NCBI RefSeq assembly: GCF_000143535.2
Contig: NC_037318.1
Location: 2,232,001-2,296,000 of the forward strand
From: Botrytis cinerea B05.10
Lineage: Eukaryota; Ascomycota; Leotiomycetes; Helotiales; Sclerotiniaceae
Reading direction: 5' to 3'
DNA length: 64,000 nt
The position numbers and the translations under genes were made by a program. Shown piece by piece: positions 35,142 to 46,800 of the stretch (position 1 is the stretch's first letter; each line of letters begins with the position of its first letter). The notes below the pieces were generated by a model. That model was given only the letters and a program-made list of their open reading frames with translations, did no database searches and was not told the DNA's origin.

Positions 35142-36983
35142 ATGGAGTCCCTCGATCTTTTGCGCAGAGCCGCAGCTGAAGCGACCACCACGAGTTTACA
35201 ACATGCAACCACAACAGAAGCAGCTGCAACACCAAGTAACACTATAGGAATGTACGCCACCGATCTGAATGGAGTAAACCAAGACGTCAATAACCTGTTA
35301 CGAGACGTTTTGTGGTGGTGTCTGGGAATAATGGCTTTGATCATCCTTGTCTTTAGAATGATGCATCGAGCAACGTCACATTTGCGACACATGACAGGGA
35401 TGAATAGCAACGCGAATCAGCAACGATATTTCCAGGAAAATCGATCGAGTTGGTGGAAGGTCAAGAAGCATTTGTTGTATGCGCCGCTATGGAATAAGCG
35501 TCACAACAGAGAATTCAAGTTGTCGTCGGCTGTCAACATGGGAACCCTCCCATCAAGATGGCATGCACTACTTTTGATCCTGTACCTTTCAATGAACGTC
35601 GCTTATACCCTTGTTCTCGATTACAGCAGAGAGAACCAGTTCTCTATCGTAGCTGAGCTACGAGGAAGATCTGGTGTTCTCGCTGTGTGTAACATGATCG
35701 CGCTCATCATTCTTGCCGGACGCAACAACCCCCTCATCGGATGGCTTCAAATCAGTTTTGATACCTACAACTTATTGCATCGATGGATGGGAAGGATAGT
35801 TGTCTTGGAGGCTCTTGTACATACGTCATGTTGGGCATATGTGCAACACGCAGACAGCGGGTTCTCTGGTGTTTGGGATAAGCTTATGCACGATCCATTC
35901 TGTTCTTATGGAATGATGGGGACTGCTTCCTTTGTCCTCATTCTCCTCACATCCCCATCTCCAATTCGTCACGCCTTTTACGAAACCTTCCTCAATCTTC
36001 ACATCATCTTCGCTGCCGTAGCCATCGCCGGTGTTTGGATTCATTGCGACATCCCGGGTCTTCCCCAGAAACCTTACATCCGCGCCGTCGCCTTCCTCTG
36101 GGTTGCTGATCGCGTATTCAGAATGGCTCGTCTTATCTGGTGCAACTACAGCACCAAAGGCTGGACTACCGCCTCCATCGAAGCCATGCCCGGAGATGCT
36201 TGCCGTGTCACCATGCACCTACCTAAGAAGCTCGATGTCAAGCCTGGATCTCACGCCTATCTTCGTTTCGCCAAACTCAACTTCTGGGAGTCGCATCCCT
36301 TCTCGATCGCTTGGGTTGCCCACCGCCCGAAGTTCTCTCCCGAACTCCCACTCAACGAAAAGAGAATGGTTTCCGAAGAACAAACAACCGATATCAGTTT
36401 TGTCATCCACGCGCAAACTGGTTTGACCCGTCGTCTCTTCGATGCTGCTAAAGTCGCCAGTCCACGTGTTCTGAGACTCAAAGCTGCATTCGAAGGACCC
36501 TATGCCGGACACCACTCTCTCGATTCTTATGGCCACGCGGTCCTCTTCGCCGGATCATCCGGAATCACCCATCAGATTCCTTACGTTCAACACCTTATCC
36601 AAGGATACAACGATGGTACCATCGCCACCAAAAAGGTCCTACTCGTTTGGATCATCCGTGATGTCGAACATCTTGAATGGGTACGACCTTGGATGGACGA
36701 AATCCTACGCATGCAGGGTCGTCGCGACATCCTCACCATCAAGTTGTTTGTCACGAAACCTAAGAACCCAAAGGAGATTCATTCTCCGAGTGCGACCGTC
36801 CAAATGTTGCCTGGTAGACCTAATATCAATCTGTTGTTACAGACTGAGGTTAGGGAACAAGTGGGTGCCATGTGCGTCACCGTTTGTGGACCAGGAGCAT
36901 TGCAAGACAGCATCAGAGAAGCAGTGAGAGAAGTTCAAGAGCATGGGGTTGTGGATTTTATCGAGGAAAGTTTCACTTGGTAA
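35142..36983 (+). CDS. Ferric reductase transmembrane protein (FRE family)
   Basis: An intronless gene of 613 aa. It transfers electrons from cytosolic NADPH through FAD and two haems across the plasma membrane to reduce Fe(III) or Cu(II) chelates for uptake. The N-terminus is short and polar, then there is a helix at 55-75 and the ferric reductase membrane core at about 140-330. The four haem His are in two pairs with equal spacing: H213 (LLHRWMGR) and H287 (LNLHIIF), H227 (ALVHTSCW) and H301 (WIHCDI). The FAD-binding motif HPFS is at 385-388. The NADPH domain has LFAGSSGITH (468-477) and CGPGALQDS (582-590). No signal peptide is evident. Its upstream region has a candidate iron GATA site. 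A NOX-type oxidase is less likely because FRE-type spacing and length fit better. Confidence 0.92.
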   Translation: MESLDLLRRAAAEATTTSLQHATTTEAAATPSNTIGMYATDLNGVNQDVNNLLRDVLWWCLGIMALIILVFRMMHRATSHLRHMTGMNSNANQQRYFQENRSSWWKVKKHLLYAPLWNKRHNREFKLSSAVNMGTLPSRWHALLLILYLSMNVAYTLVLDYSRENQFSIVAELRGRSGVLAVCNMIALIILAGRNNPLIGWLQISFDTYNLLHRWMGRIVVLEALVHTSCWAYVQHADSGFSGVWDKLMHDPFCSYGMMGTASFVLILLTSPSPIRHAFYETFLNLHIIFAAVAIAGVWIHCDIPGLPQKPYIRAVAFLWVADRVFRMARLIWCNYSTKGWTTASIEAMPGDACRVTMHLPKKLDVKPGSHAYLRFAKLNFWESHPFSIAWVAHRPKFSPELPLNEKRMVSEEQTTDISFVIHAQTGLTRRLFDAAKVASPRVLRLKAAFEGPYAGHHSLDSYGHAVLFAGSSGITHQIPYVQHLIQGYNDGTIATKKVLLVWIIRDVEHLEWVRPWMDEILRMQGRRDILTIKLFVTKPKNPKEIHSPSATVQMLPGRPNINLLLQTEVREQVGAMCVTVCGPGALQDSIREAVREVQEHGVVDFIEESFTW

Positions 36984-37897
36984 TTCGGAGAATGATACTT
37001 AGGGTCGCATTCCCACATACGTTTCAAAGATGCCAATAAGAGCAATCCAGGAAGGGATTACAGAACCCAAGAGATGGCAAATCGAGTGGTGCAGAATGAG
37101 TGGATGGTCAAAATTATTTTCTTCTTCGATTCTCGGACATAATTAATACTTTTATGGGAGAGAGCTTTGTATTATACTACCGGACCAGGCCACGACTGCA
37201 CTTTGTATATAGATCACATCATGATTGCATGAGAGAAAGGAGAGAGATGGTAGACGGAAGACTGGATTCGCTATTAGCGGGGAGTTCGTTGCATTGGGAT
37301 ATCCAGAATTGATATTAAGGGAATGGACTACTCGTCCATAGGATAAGAAAGGTAGTCGGTTAGAGATAGTTGTCTTTTTGAATTAATTGAATTATTTAAA
37401 CTGTTTAATATTTACATCTAGAGCGGTATTTACCTGCTGCGTGCTGACTACTATAGTATAACATAATAAATTATAAATTACGTTACAATATAATGAAGAT
37501 GCCGAATCAAGAACCGCGACTTTCCGTGCAACACTGGGTCTGAAAATAACAAAGAGCAACGGCTAAATCTAGGTATAATTTTGGGCCTAGAATTGATTGG
37601 CTGACTCTCAGAAGTTCCCCTCCCCGCAATCGGCTTAACAAAATTGATTCGAAATAGCGTCACTTTCAATTGGCCTTGATAATTTCTATGATTGGTGACT
37701 CAATCATTAACTTTGACAATTCTATAAAAACCCATTTATCTTTTTTGAATTTATTCGCTGTATCAAACCATCTCCACAACATTGCCTCTCTCATTGTCTT
37801 CTCAAATCTGCAGGATTAAACCAAATTTCAATCGCAAAGCGGAAACTTCTTGAAAGTAAAGGTTACTCCATCAGTATAGCCCCGCGATTTCGTCAAA
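36984..37897. other. Intergenic region, ferric reductase 3' end to LEU4 promoter
   Basis: The left part is the 3' UTR of the reductase. The right part (37,580-37,897) is the LEU4 promoter with a CCAAT box in reverse, a Gcn4-type site and a TATA box. No gene was seen. Confidence 0.6.
37696..37730 (+). promoter_or_regulatory. LEU4 promoter: Gcn4/CpcA site and TATA box
   Basis: TGACTCA (37,696-37,702) is the perfect binding word for the amino-acid starvation activator Gcn4/CPC1/CpcA. TATAAAAA follows at 37,723-37,730, 21 bp downstream. The LEU4 ATG is 168 bp after the TATA box. This suggests general amino-acid control of leucine synthesis, as known for LEU4 in other fungi. Confidence 0.7.
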
Positions 37898-39948
37898 ATG
37901 CCCATGTAAGTTATTCTTTCCGACAAGTTACAGTGAACTCTTCAATGTCCGGAATGCAATTCTGATTTTTGGATTCTTCACAGGCTTCAAGATCCCTCAA
38001 CGAAATACAAGAGATTTCCTCCCATTCAATTGGCGGACAGACAATGGCCTTCCAAAACCATCGATAAACCTCCAAGATGGCTCAGCACAGATTTACGAGA
38101 TGGCAACCAAAGTTTAGTCGACCCTATGGATGGTGAACAAAAATGGAAATACTTCAAGATGTTGATAGAGCTTGGTTACAAGGAGATTGAAGTTTCATTC
38201 CCATCGGCGTCGCAAACAGATTTCGATTTCACCAGACGCCTTGTTGAAACCCCCGGTGTCGTACCAGATGACGTCTGGCTCCAAGTTCTCTCACCATGTC
38301 GTGAAGAATTTATGAAGCGAACCGTGGACTCCCTCAAGGGCGCCAAGAAAGCTATTTTACATATTTACCTTGCTACCAGCGAATGCTTCCAGAGAATTGT
38401 GTTTGGCTTGAACGAGGAAGAAGGTTTGGCATTGGCAGTCAAGTGCGCAAAATATGCTCGATCCATTACAAAGGATGATCCCGAACACGCCGGTACTGAG
38501 TGGGCTTTCGAATTCAGTCCGGAAACCTTTTCGGATACCAACCCAGACTATGCGATCCGGGTGTGTGAGGCGGTCAAGGAGGCATGGGGTCCTACAGTAG
38601 AAAATCCAATCATTTTCAATCTCCCCGCCACAGTTGAAATGTCAACTCCAAATGTCTACGCGGACCAGATCGAATACTTCTGCAGAAATATTACAGAGAG
38701 AGAAAAGATTTGCGTCAGCTTACATCCACACAATGACCGAGGATGTGCTGTTGCAGCTGCAGAGTTGGCACAAATGGCTGGTGCTGACAGAGTTGAGGGA
38801 TGTTTATTCGGAAACGGAGAGAGAACAGGAAATGTGGATTTGGTTACTTTGGCTTTGAACCTCTACACTCAAGGCATTAACCCTGGCATTGATTTCTCGG
38901 ATCTTGAACGGGTCATTGATGTCGTGGAAATTAGCAACAAGATTCCAGTTCACCCAAGAGCACCTTACGGTGGTTCCTTGGTTGTATGTGCGTTCAGTGG
39001 CTCCCACCAGGACGCAATCAAGAAGGGTTTCCAACTCCGAAAGCAGGGAAACCACGGAGACGAGAACCGCTGGGAAGTACCATATCTTCCTCTCGACCCT
39101 CAGGATATTGGACGTACTTACGAAGCTGTCATTCGTGTCAATTCGCAGAGTGGTAAGGGTGGAGCGGCTTGGATTATCTTAAGAAATCTTGAACTTGATC
39201 TTCCAAGAGGATTACAAGTTGCTTTCAGCAAAGTAGTTCAAAAGCGCGCGGACGAACTTAGTCGCGAGCTTCTTTCACGCGAAATCCAAGACTTGTTCGA
39301 GCAAACTTACTACCTCAAGCACAACCCAAAATTCAGCCTTGTCGATTACTCTATCAGTACCGACAGAAGTGCCTCACCCGCGCCACCCGCTCCAGGTAAG
39401 ACACAAGACACGACGAATTTGAAGCGTCGATTCGAAGGTGTCATTTCGATTGACGGAAAGGAACACGAATTGAAAGGATTGGGAAATGGGCCCATTTCTA
39501 GTTTGGCCAATGCTTTAAAGAGCTTGGGTATTGATCTCGAGGTAGCAGATTACAAGGAGCATGCAGTTGGTGCTGGTACAAATGTCAAGGCTGCGTCTTA
39601 TATTGAATGTACAGCTACAGGTTCTAGGCAGAAAGTGTGGGGTGTTGGAGTTCATGAGGATGTTGTTCAATCGTCTTTGATCGCTCTTTTGAGTGCAGCT
39701 TCAAACGTGAGTCACCTAGCATTATTTACTTGATTCCAACATATCTAACATCATTACAGTTCATGGCAAGCAGACCCGCAACACCATTACTCCTCAAGGG
39801 TAAGAATGGTGTCAGCACCAGCCGTGACGTTGATTTTGATGACTCACAACAAGAGAACGGCGGCCTTGCAATTCCCAAACCTACCACCGCAGCCAAGAGC
39901 GGACCGGATGCAGTGAGCGTCTTGGAGGCCAAGGTTAACGAAGCATAA
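37898..39948 (+). CDS. LEU4: 2-isopropylmalate synthase
   Basis: Three exons (37,898-37,905; 37,984-39,706; 39,760-39,948) give 639 aa. The first exon is only 8 nt (ATG CCC AT) and joins G-CTT-CAA to read MPMLQDPSTKYKRF. The enzyme condenses acetyl-CoA and 2-oxoisovalerate, the first committed step of leucine synthesis. The catalytic TIM barrel begins STDLRDGNQSLVDPM (37-51); FPSASQTDFDFTRR is conserved and the metal-binding HPHND follows SLHPHNDRG. The C-terminal leucine-feedback domain includes GLGNGPISSLANAL and ECTATGSRQKVWGVG. An in-frame TAG 19 bp before the ATG blocks a longer N-terminus, so this model has no mitochondrial presequence, like the short (cytosolic) yeast Leu4 form. An unseen upstream exon could change that. 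Confidence 0.94.
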
Positions 39949-40773
39949 ATTGGGTATTGCATTCTTTTTCGTTGTTCTTGGTCTCTTAAAAGCTGCTTTC
40001 GTAGTAAAAAATGAGGGGTAGCTTTTAGCGCGCCTTCTTTTGGATGGGGTTCATGGAGGGGATATATCATGTGGAAAAGCGATCCAAAAGTGCATTTGAA
40101 ATTTGAAATGATAAGAAATTGATAGATAAAATGATGATTAACATCAAAGATGTCCATCTCAATGCGTAGAGCGAGTTCCACGTTTTGTACAGTGGCATTT
40201 GTACTGAACAGCGAGTTTCTCATCCACGCACGGAGATTTCCATGTGAGATTGACCAAATCACGTGAGTTGCTGAGTAAAGACCTAAACGAGCCAATGATA
40301 CTTCTCATGGCGGGGACACCGCTCCATTAATGATCAAGTACGAAATTTGACTTTGTTGACTTTGGACATCAATTTCTAAACAATCCAGAGACCATTTAAA
40401 AAATTCTCTCTATTGACAAGAACTATTGATTCTTTACATTCATTTACTCAATAATACAAACAAGACCAACGAGAGGCTATTAAGCTCTTTCAAAATTTAT
40501 AATCTTTCTTCTTTAGAGAGCTCCAGCGACTACAGTTCTGGAGTCTAGGTATCTAGCAAAGAATCGGCCTTGCCAATATTACACCCAAGTCAAACATCAC
40601 TTTCTTCAGCAACCGCAAATTCCACCGGCGATCAACAACCCCCCCAGTTGAATTTCTTCAAACGCCTTGTCGCACATCAAATAACCAGGTGTATTGTAGA
40701 GAGATAGAGACACTTCTTCTACAATAATACGAACATCTACAAATCCCCTTTAAAACTCGGGAATATCGCAAAG
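39949..40773. other. Intergenic region, LEU4 to KAP95
   Basis: It holds the LEU4 3' UTR and the KAP95 promoter and 5' UTR. No gene was seen; a minus-strand frame overlapping the LEU4 end is a shadow. Confidence 0.6.
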
Positions 40774-43700
40774 ATGGACGTCGGTTCTGTCTTGCTCAAT
40801 TCCTTGGCAGCAGGTCAGTACTTCCCCTCTATTCACCAGATTTGTCTCAAAGGCGAACAGACCCTTTACTCCTGTGGTATTAACTATCAATAGACAATGC
40901 TACCCGTATTGCTGCGGAACAACAGCTTACCCAAGCTTCTGAAGCCAACTTTGTGAGTTCCCCCACACAGCCTTGACCGCACTGTCGACGAGCTTCCATG
41001 ACATTCTTTTTTACTGACTTTTTCTTCCGTCAATGTAGTCAGGATATCTTGTCACACTCGTAGAACAGCTGGCAAATGAAGAATCGCAGGGTTCCATTCG
41101 AGCTGCTGCTGGTATCGCCCTCAAGAACGCCTTCACAGCCCGCGAATATGCTCTGCAGCGAGAACTACAAGATAAATGGCTTCAGGTTGATCCAGATACT
41201 AGGAAGCGTGTGAAGGACTTGACCCTTCAAGCTTTATCCTCAAACAACAACCAAGCCGGTCAAACAGCTGCGCAAGTTATATCCTCGATAGCAACCATCG
41301 AACTGCCTAGAGATCAATGGCCAGAGCTTATGCCCGCCTTAGTGCGAAATGTGGGAGAGGGTACCGATCATCTTAAGCAAGCTTCTTTGACTACTCTCGG
41401 ATTCATTTGCGAAACTCAAGATGCAGAATTGAGACAGAGTCTTGTACAACACTCCAATGCTATCTTAACAGCAGTCGTCCAAGGTGCCCGAAAGGAAGAA
41501 CCAAATTTGGAAGTACGACTAGCAGCTATCGATGCTCTTGGCAATTCATTGGAGTTTGTGGATAGCAACTTCAAGAATGAAGGCGAGCGAAATTACATTA
41601 TGCAGGTTATCTGCGAGGCCACACAAGCAACCGACTCCAGGATACAACAAGGAGCTTTTGGATGTCTGAACAGAATTATGTCATTGTATTATGACTTGAT
41701 GCGCTTCTACATGGAGAAGGCACTCTTCGGACTTACAATCATGGGAATGAAGAGCGAAGAGGAAGATGTAGCTAAGCTTGCCGTTGAATTCTGGAGCACA
41801 GTGTGCGAGGAGGAAATCGCCATTGAGGACGACAATGCTCAGGTAAGACTTCAACCCTAAAATTTAGTAAAGAGCGTTACTGACAAACAAACAGGTCGAA
41901 GAGGTTTCTATGATGCGTCCATTCTACAATTTCAGTAAAGTTGCAACTAATGAGGTTGTACCTGTTCTCTTGATGCTTTTGACTAAGCAAGACGAGGATG
42001 CCGCTGATGATGAATACAACATCTCCCGTGCCGCATACCAATGTTTACAACTTTATGCACAAGCCGTTGGTGGGTTGATCATTCAACCCGTGCTGAGCTT
42101 CGTTGAACAAAAGCTTCGTGGAGAGGATTGGCATGATCGTGATGCTGCTGTCTCTGCCTTTGGTGCCATTATGGAAGGACCGGATGAGAAGACACTGGAG
42201 CCAATCGTCAAGCAAGCACTTCCAGTCATTATCAGCATGATGGAGGATAAATCTATTCACGTCAAAGACTCAGCAGCTTATGCTCTCGGTCGTATCACTG
42301 AAGCTTGCTCAGAGGCTATTGATCCAACCAACCACTTACCAAAATTGATTGCATCCTTGTTCGAAGGTCTTATCAGCAGTCCTAAGATGGCAGGTTCGTG
42401 CTGTTGGGCATTGATGAACCTTGCTGAGCGCTTCTCCGGGGATATTGGATGCCAGGAGAACCCTATCTCTCCTCACTTCAACGAGAGCATTTCCAGACTT
42501 CTTCAAGTTACCGAGAGATCTGACGCCGACAACGGTTTGAGAACCGCTGCATATGAAGTTCTCAACACCTTCGTTATGAATGCTGCAAATGACAGTCTTC
42601 CATCTGTTGGCCAACTCTCCGAGGTCATCATCAAGAGATTGGAAAACACTCTTCCTCTTCAATCTCAAGTGGTCAGTGTTGAAGATAGAATCACTCTTGA
42701 GGAGATGCAAGTCAGCTTGTGCACTGTCTTGTTGGCCATCATTCAACGTCTCGAGAAGGAGGTCAGTCCTCAAGCTGACAGAATCATGACTGTCTTGCTT
42801 CAAATCCTCACTGCAGCCACACCTAAATCGATTGTGCCTGATGCAGTTTTCGCCACTGTCAGCAGTTTGGCCAATGCACTCGAAGAAGGTTTTGCCAATT
42901 ACATGGAACACTTTGCTCCCTTCCTTTACAATGCTCTTGGTAACCAGGAAGAACCAAGTTTGTGCTCCATGGCTATTGGTCTCGTTAGTGATATTACTCG
43001 CTCAATGGGCCCACCATGCCAACCATATTGTGACGCATTTATGAACTATTTATTGAGCAATTTAAGGGTATGTTTTGAAAATTCATTAGTCTCACCTTTC
43101 GTAGACTGGCGTCCACCCCCCAATCATCTTATTGTAATAGCAAATCTAACAAATAAACAGAGCACAGCACTCGCCAACCAATTCAAGCCTGCCATCCTTC
43201 AATGTTTTGGAGATATCGCAGGTGCTATTGGTGGTCACTTTGAGACATACTTGTCTGTTGTTGCTCAAGTTCTTCAGCAAGCTGCCAACGTTCAAGCTAG
43301 CCCTGACGGAACATATGAGATGTTCGATTATGTCATCTCTTTGAGAGAGGGTATCATGGATGCTTGGGGTGGCATCATTGGTGCCATGAAGATGGATAAC
43401 AAGAGTAAGCCATAGAGTCTACACTATGGAATCACTTGACTAATACAATGTAGATGACCAGCTACGCCCTTATGTTGAATCAATCTTTGGCCTTCTCAAC
43501 ACTATTTGGGTCGATCAACACCGAAGTGATGCTCTTATGAGATCAGCCATGGGTGTCATTGGGTATGTGCCCAAAACTACATTCCTTTTGGTTAACTCGC
43601 ATGTACTAACGGACTTAGTGATCTTGCCGATGCTTTCCCTAATGGAGAATATGCTTCGTACTACCGTGCTGACTGGGTCATGTCAATGATCAAGGAGACC

Positions 43701-43805
43701 AAGTCAAACAGAGAATTCCAAACTAGAACCATCGATACCGCACGTTGGGCTCGTGAGCAAGTCAAGCGCCAAACAGGTGGTAGCTCAGGGACCATTCAAA
43801 CTTGA
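40774..43805 (+). CDS. KAP95: Importin subunit beta-1 (karyopherin 95)
   Basis: Seven exons are inferred: 40,774-40,813; 40,894-40,952; 41,039-41,842; 41,895-43,067; 43,161-43,404; 43,454-43,562; 43,619-43,805. They give 871 aa, the normal family length. The protein starts MDVGSVLLNSLAADNATR and is a solenoid of HEAT repeats, with the acidic loop region and typical repeats such as KDSAAYALGRITE and MAGSCCWALMNLAERF. It carries importin-alpha/NLS cargo through the nuclear pore and releases it on binding RanGTP. The 93-bp intron at 43,068-43,160 is open and in frame, so retention would add 31 residues; the joined form NLR-STALANQF matches the family and is preferred. All donors are GTNNGN and all acceptors are AG. 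Confidence 0.95.
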
Positions 43806-46800
43806 TCGAATCTCTGAACGGTCAAAAGCGTCCTTTTACAACTTTTAATGTCCGTTCCTAGGGCCGGCGCATGAATTTTTGATAGAGCTCAACGAATGTG
43901 TTCCCCATTCTTTTTTTTATGATTTCTCTTTTTTTTTTTGTGACGTGTGGTCATTACAGAGGGGTATTGTCCTCGGCCTACGTTGATCTGTTTGTTCCAT
44001 CATATTTTTTTACATCGCGTGGAATCCACAGAATCTGTCTGTCAATTCGCTCATCCATCAATTATCGAATGGTTCCTCTGCCATAGTCACATTTACCCCT
44101 AGCGACAACGGGATCCTATGTCGCTCGATATGATAAAAGAGGAACTTTTGATTTTTGCACCCCCATTTGTTCAGCACTAACATCACCACCACAGCACTAT
44201 CAGCACATTACTCTGTACAAATAGATCCACTTATTCCTAACAGAATAACTTTTTCCCCTTATCTCGCGCCAATACCCTTTACATCATCACGTTTCTGTCG
44301 CACCTTTTCTGCTGGTTTTGAGCGAAGAATGCATGCCGGGTTTTTGCTTTATTTCTAAGGTTTCTGATGGATGACGATATTGACGATGGAATGGATGATA
44401 AGAAGAAATATGATGTGCACGGGATGGATCAATTGCTTTCACCGAAAAATCTTGTATTGCAGCGGGTAGGAAGGTGGGCGGTTGGATTGTTGGGTAATGG
44501 AAATGGGTGGATGCCGGACACAAGTAACGAATGTGACGGCTGGATGGGGAGTGGAAGGACGGAGGAGTTTTATAAACATGTAAAGCTTTGACAATGATCG
44601 ACCGATTTGGGTCCTTTGTCTTGGCGGTGAACTTTTGACCATCATCATAAGAGGAAATGCAGAAGGCATGCCCGGGGTTGGGTACATGAGATGGTGGAGG
44701 AAGAGATGGGAATCAAGTGATTCGAACAATGGCTATATCGTCAGTGAGTTAAGTTGGTTTGATTGATTGACAACTCGTTACTGAAAGAAATAGATAGATA
44801 GATACCTAGGTCAGAAAGGCGAAGTCGCCGACTTGACATGAATGGATTTGTCTGCCATAATTTTATAGTGAATTGGATTGTGATAGGGATGGTTTATTGT
44901 ATTACGTGATGTCGTTTAACATGAGCTGTACATGAGAAGCAGTTTAGCATAAAAGGTTATAGTGATCACCGTTGGTTTGGAAGTTAAATTGTGAACAAGA
45001 ACAGTTGTGCTAGTGTTGGAATGAGGAAGATGATCTCCAAGGAATACTTGTGAGACCTGTGGTAAAAGGGTTGAAAAACTCTCGAGCACGGAGGTGCACC
45101 AGGGTCGTTCTGGTCATATAAACATCACCTATAGGAGTTAGATAACTAGACTTCCGTCCTAGAGTTTACCCAACATCAGTGACAAGAGGGTGCTAGGGTG
45201 TTCAGGAAAACTTCAATATGACGGGAGTAAGATCATTGTGCTATGGCTGAGAATATGGGACCTACTCCCAAGAATCTGAAGGTTTGACAGCGACATCGAG
45301 AGTTTAAAATGCAAGAAATGAGAATTTGCAGTCAAATTATGTGTCTGCAGGAATCTTGCGAGGTTCAGAACTCGGCTGTAGAATTCGACGCTGTCAGACG
45401 GGAAAGTCTTATTGGTAGTGAAATGGTGTTGGAGTTGATAAATCTGGATATAACCGCGCTGTGATTGGGGTCTCGGTGTGTGCATCCATGGTCTGGAAAT
45501 GTGGCTTCGGAAGGGCTAGTTCAGCAAGAATGTTATGTTAGTGTAGAGGACTAGTCTCGATACATTTGACCTTCCGAGCAGAAATAGCGAAAACGTGATA
45601 ACCTCTTTAAGGCAAAAGGTCTTACGATACTGGAGTTTGCAGTCCGGTTATCTCTTATCTTGCTTGGAATCTTGGGTTTGAAGGTGATGAAGCTCGTTAA
45701 TAATTGCTGTGTGTCATTGTTGCTGATTAGAGATATATTTGCTGACGAAGGTGATATCATTGGCTTTGACTCTTTTGAGGGAGGTATGTCATCAAGATGG
45801 ATCATCAGGATAGAGTTGGCTCTTCTTGGACTTTTCTGGACTGGAAAAGAGAATCGATAATGTGTATTTTTCTTTGCGGTCGGTAGCTCAGAATAGCAGT
45901 AGTAGTCAATTCCTGATCGATTCAGTCTATATATAGCTAGTGCTACACTGACCATGCGACACGTCTATATGTGTCCAATTGAATGAAGTACATGGGGAAA
46001 AAACTATAGAAACCTACTTCCCCTCAGCTGCCCTCTGATTCGCCTATGCTATTTCTGTTCTATCCAGCTTTTTTCGCGCTCGGTCTGGCTTCTCAGTCTC
46101 CTACCTACGACCAGCTTGCTCTTAGCTCAGAATATGGGAGGTGGCTCATGGGTCAGTTACTAGCAGAGTAATGGCGAGCTGCGGATACGAATCAAGTAGA
46201 CGTGATGCATAGGACGACATATTCGTTCAAGGACAAGGGAGTCAATTACTTCAACGAGCGAACTGGGCCACATTAAAATTTGGGACTTGAGATAGACGAG
46301 AGACTGGACTACTTGGTCGTGGTAAGACCTGAAGATATCTACTAGTATCTCTGCCACTAACTCTTTGCGGAAGGTTCAGGAAGTTCTTGCCATTGTTTTA
46401 AAGTATAGTGAAAGGCTTCACTGAGTCTATAGAGCTTATTTGTTTATTAAACTGGTGAATCCTGCGCTGAAAATTGACTGGAAACAATGCGAGCGTTAAG
46501 TTGCGAGGGAAAAAATAGGAGGCAAAGAAGCTTGGAAGACGAATATTAGCGATGACTTTACTGACAAATCTAGCAAGTGAAGCAAGCATCGGAATACATG
46601 TGCCAGAAGTTGGATCTGATCAAATTAAGGTCGAATTAGTTAGAGAAGATCACGTTAGCTGGCACAGATAGTGTATTGTTCGAAAGCAACCGTTGCGTAG
46701 TGGTTTCTATGAATTCCGTGGATCCATAGTTGATCCGAATTCATCTTGTATAGAAAATATGTATGAAGACTGGGGTTTCACGGCGAGCGGAATCTAAATA

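Noticed and set aside
39726..40295. 189-codon minus-strand ORF over the LEU4 3' end
   Set aside because: It overlaps the last LEU4 exon, whose frame is conserved; no family features on the minus strand.
42336..42911. 191-codon minus-strand ORF inside KAP95
   Set aside because: Antisense shadow of a clearly conserved importin-beta exon.
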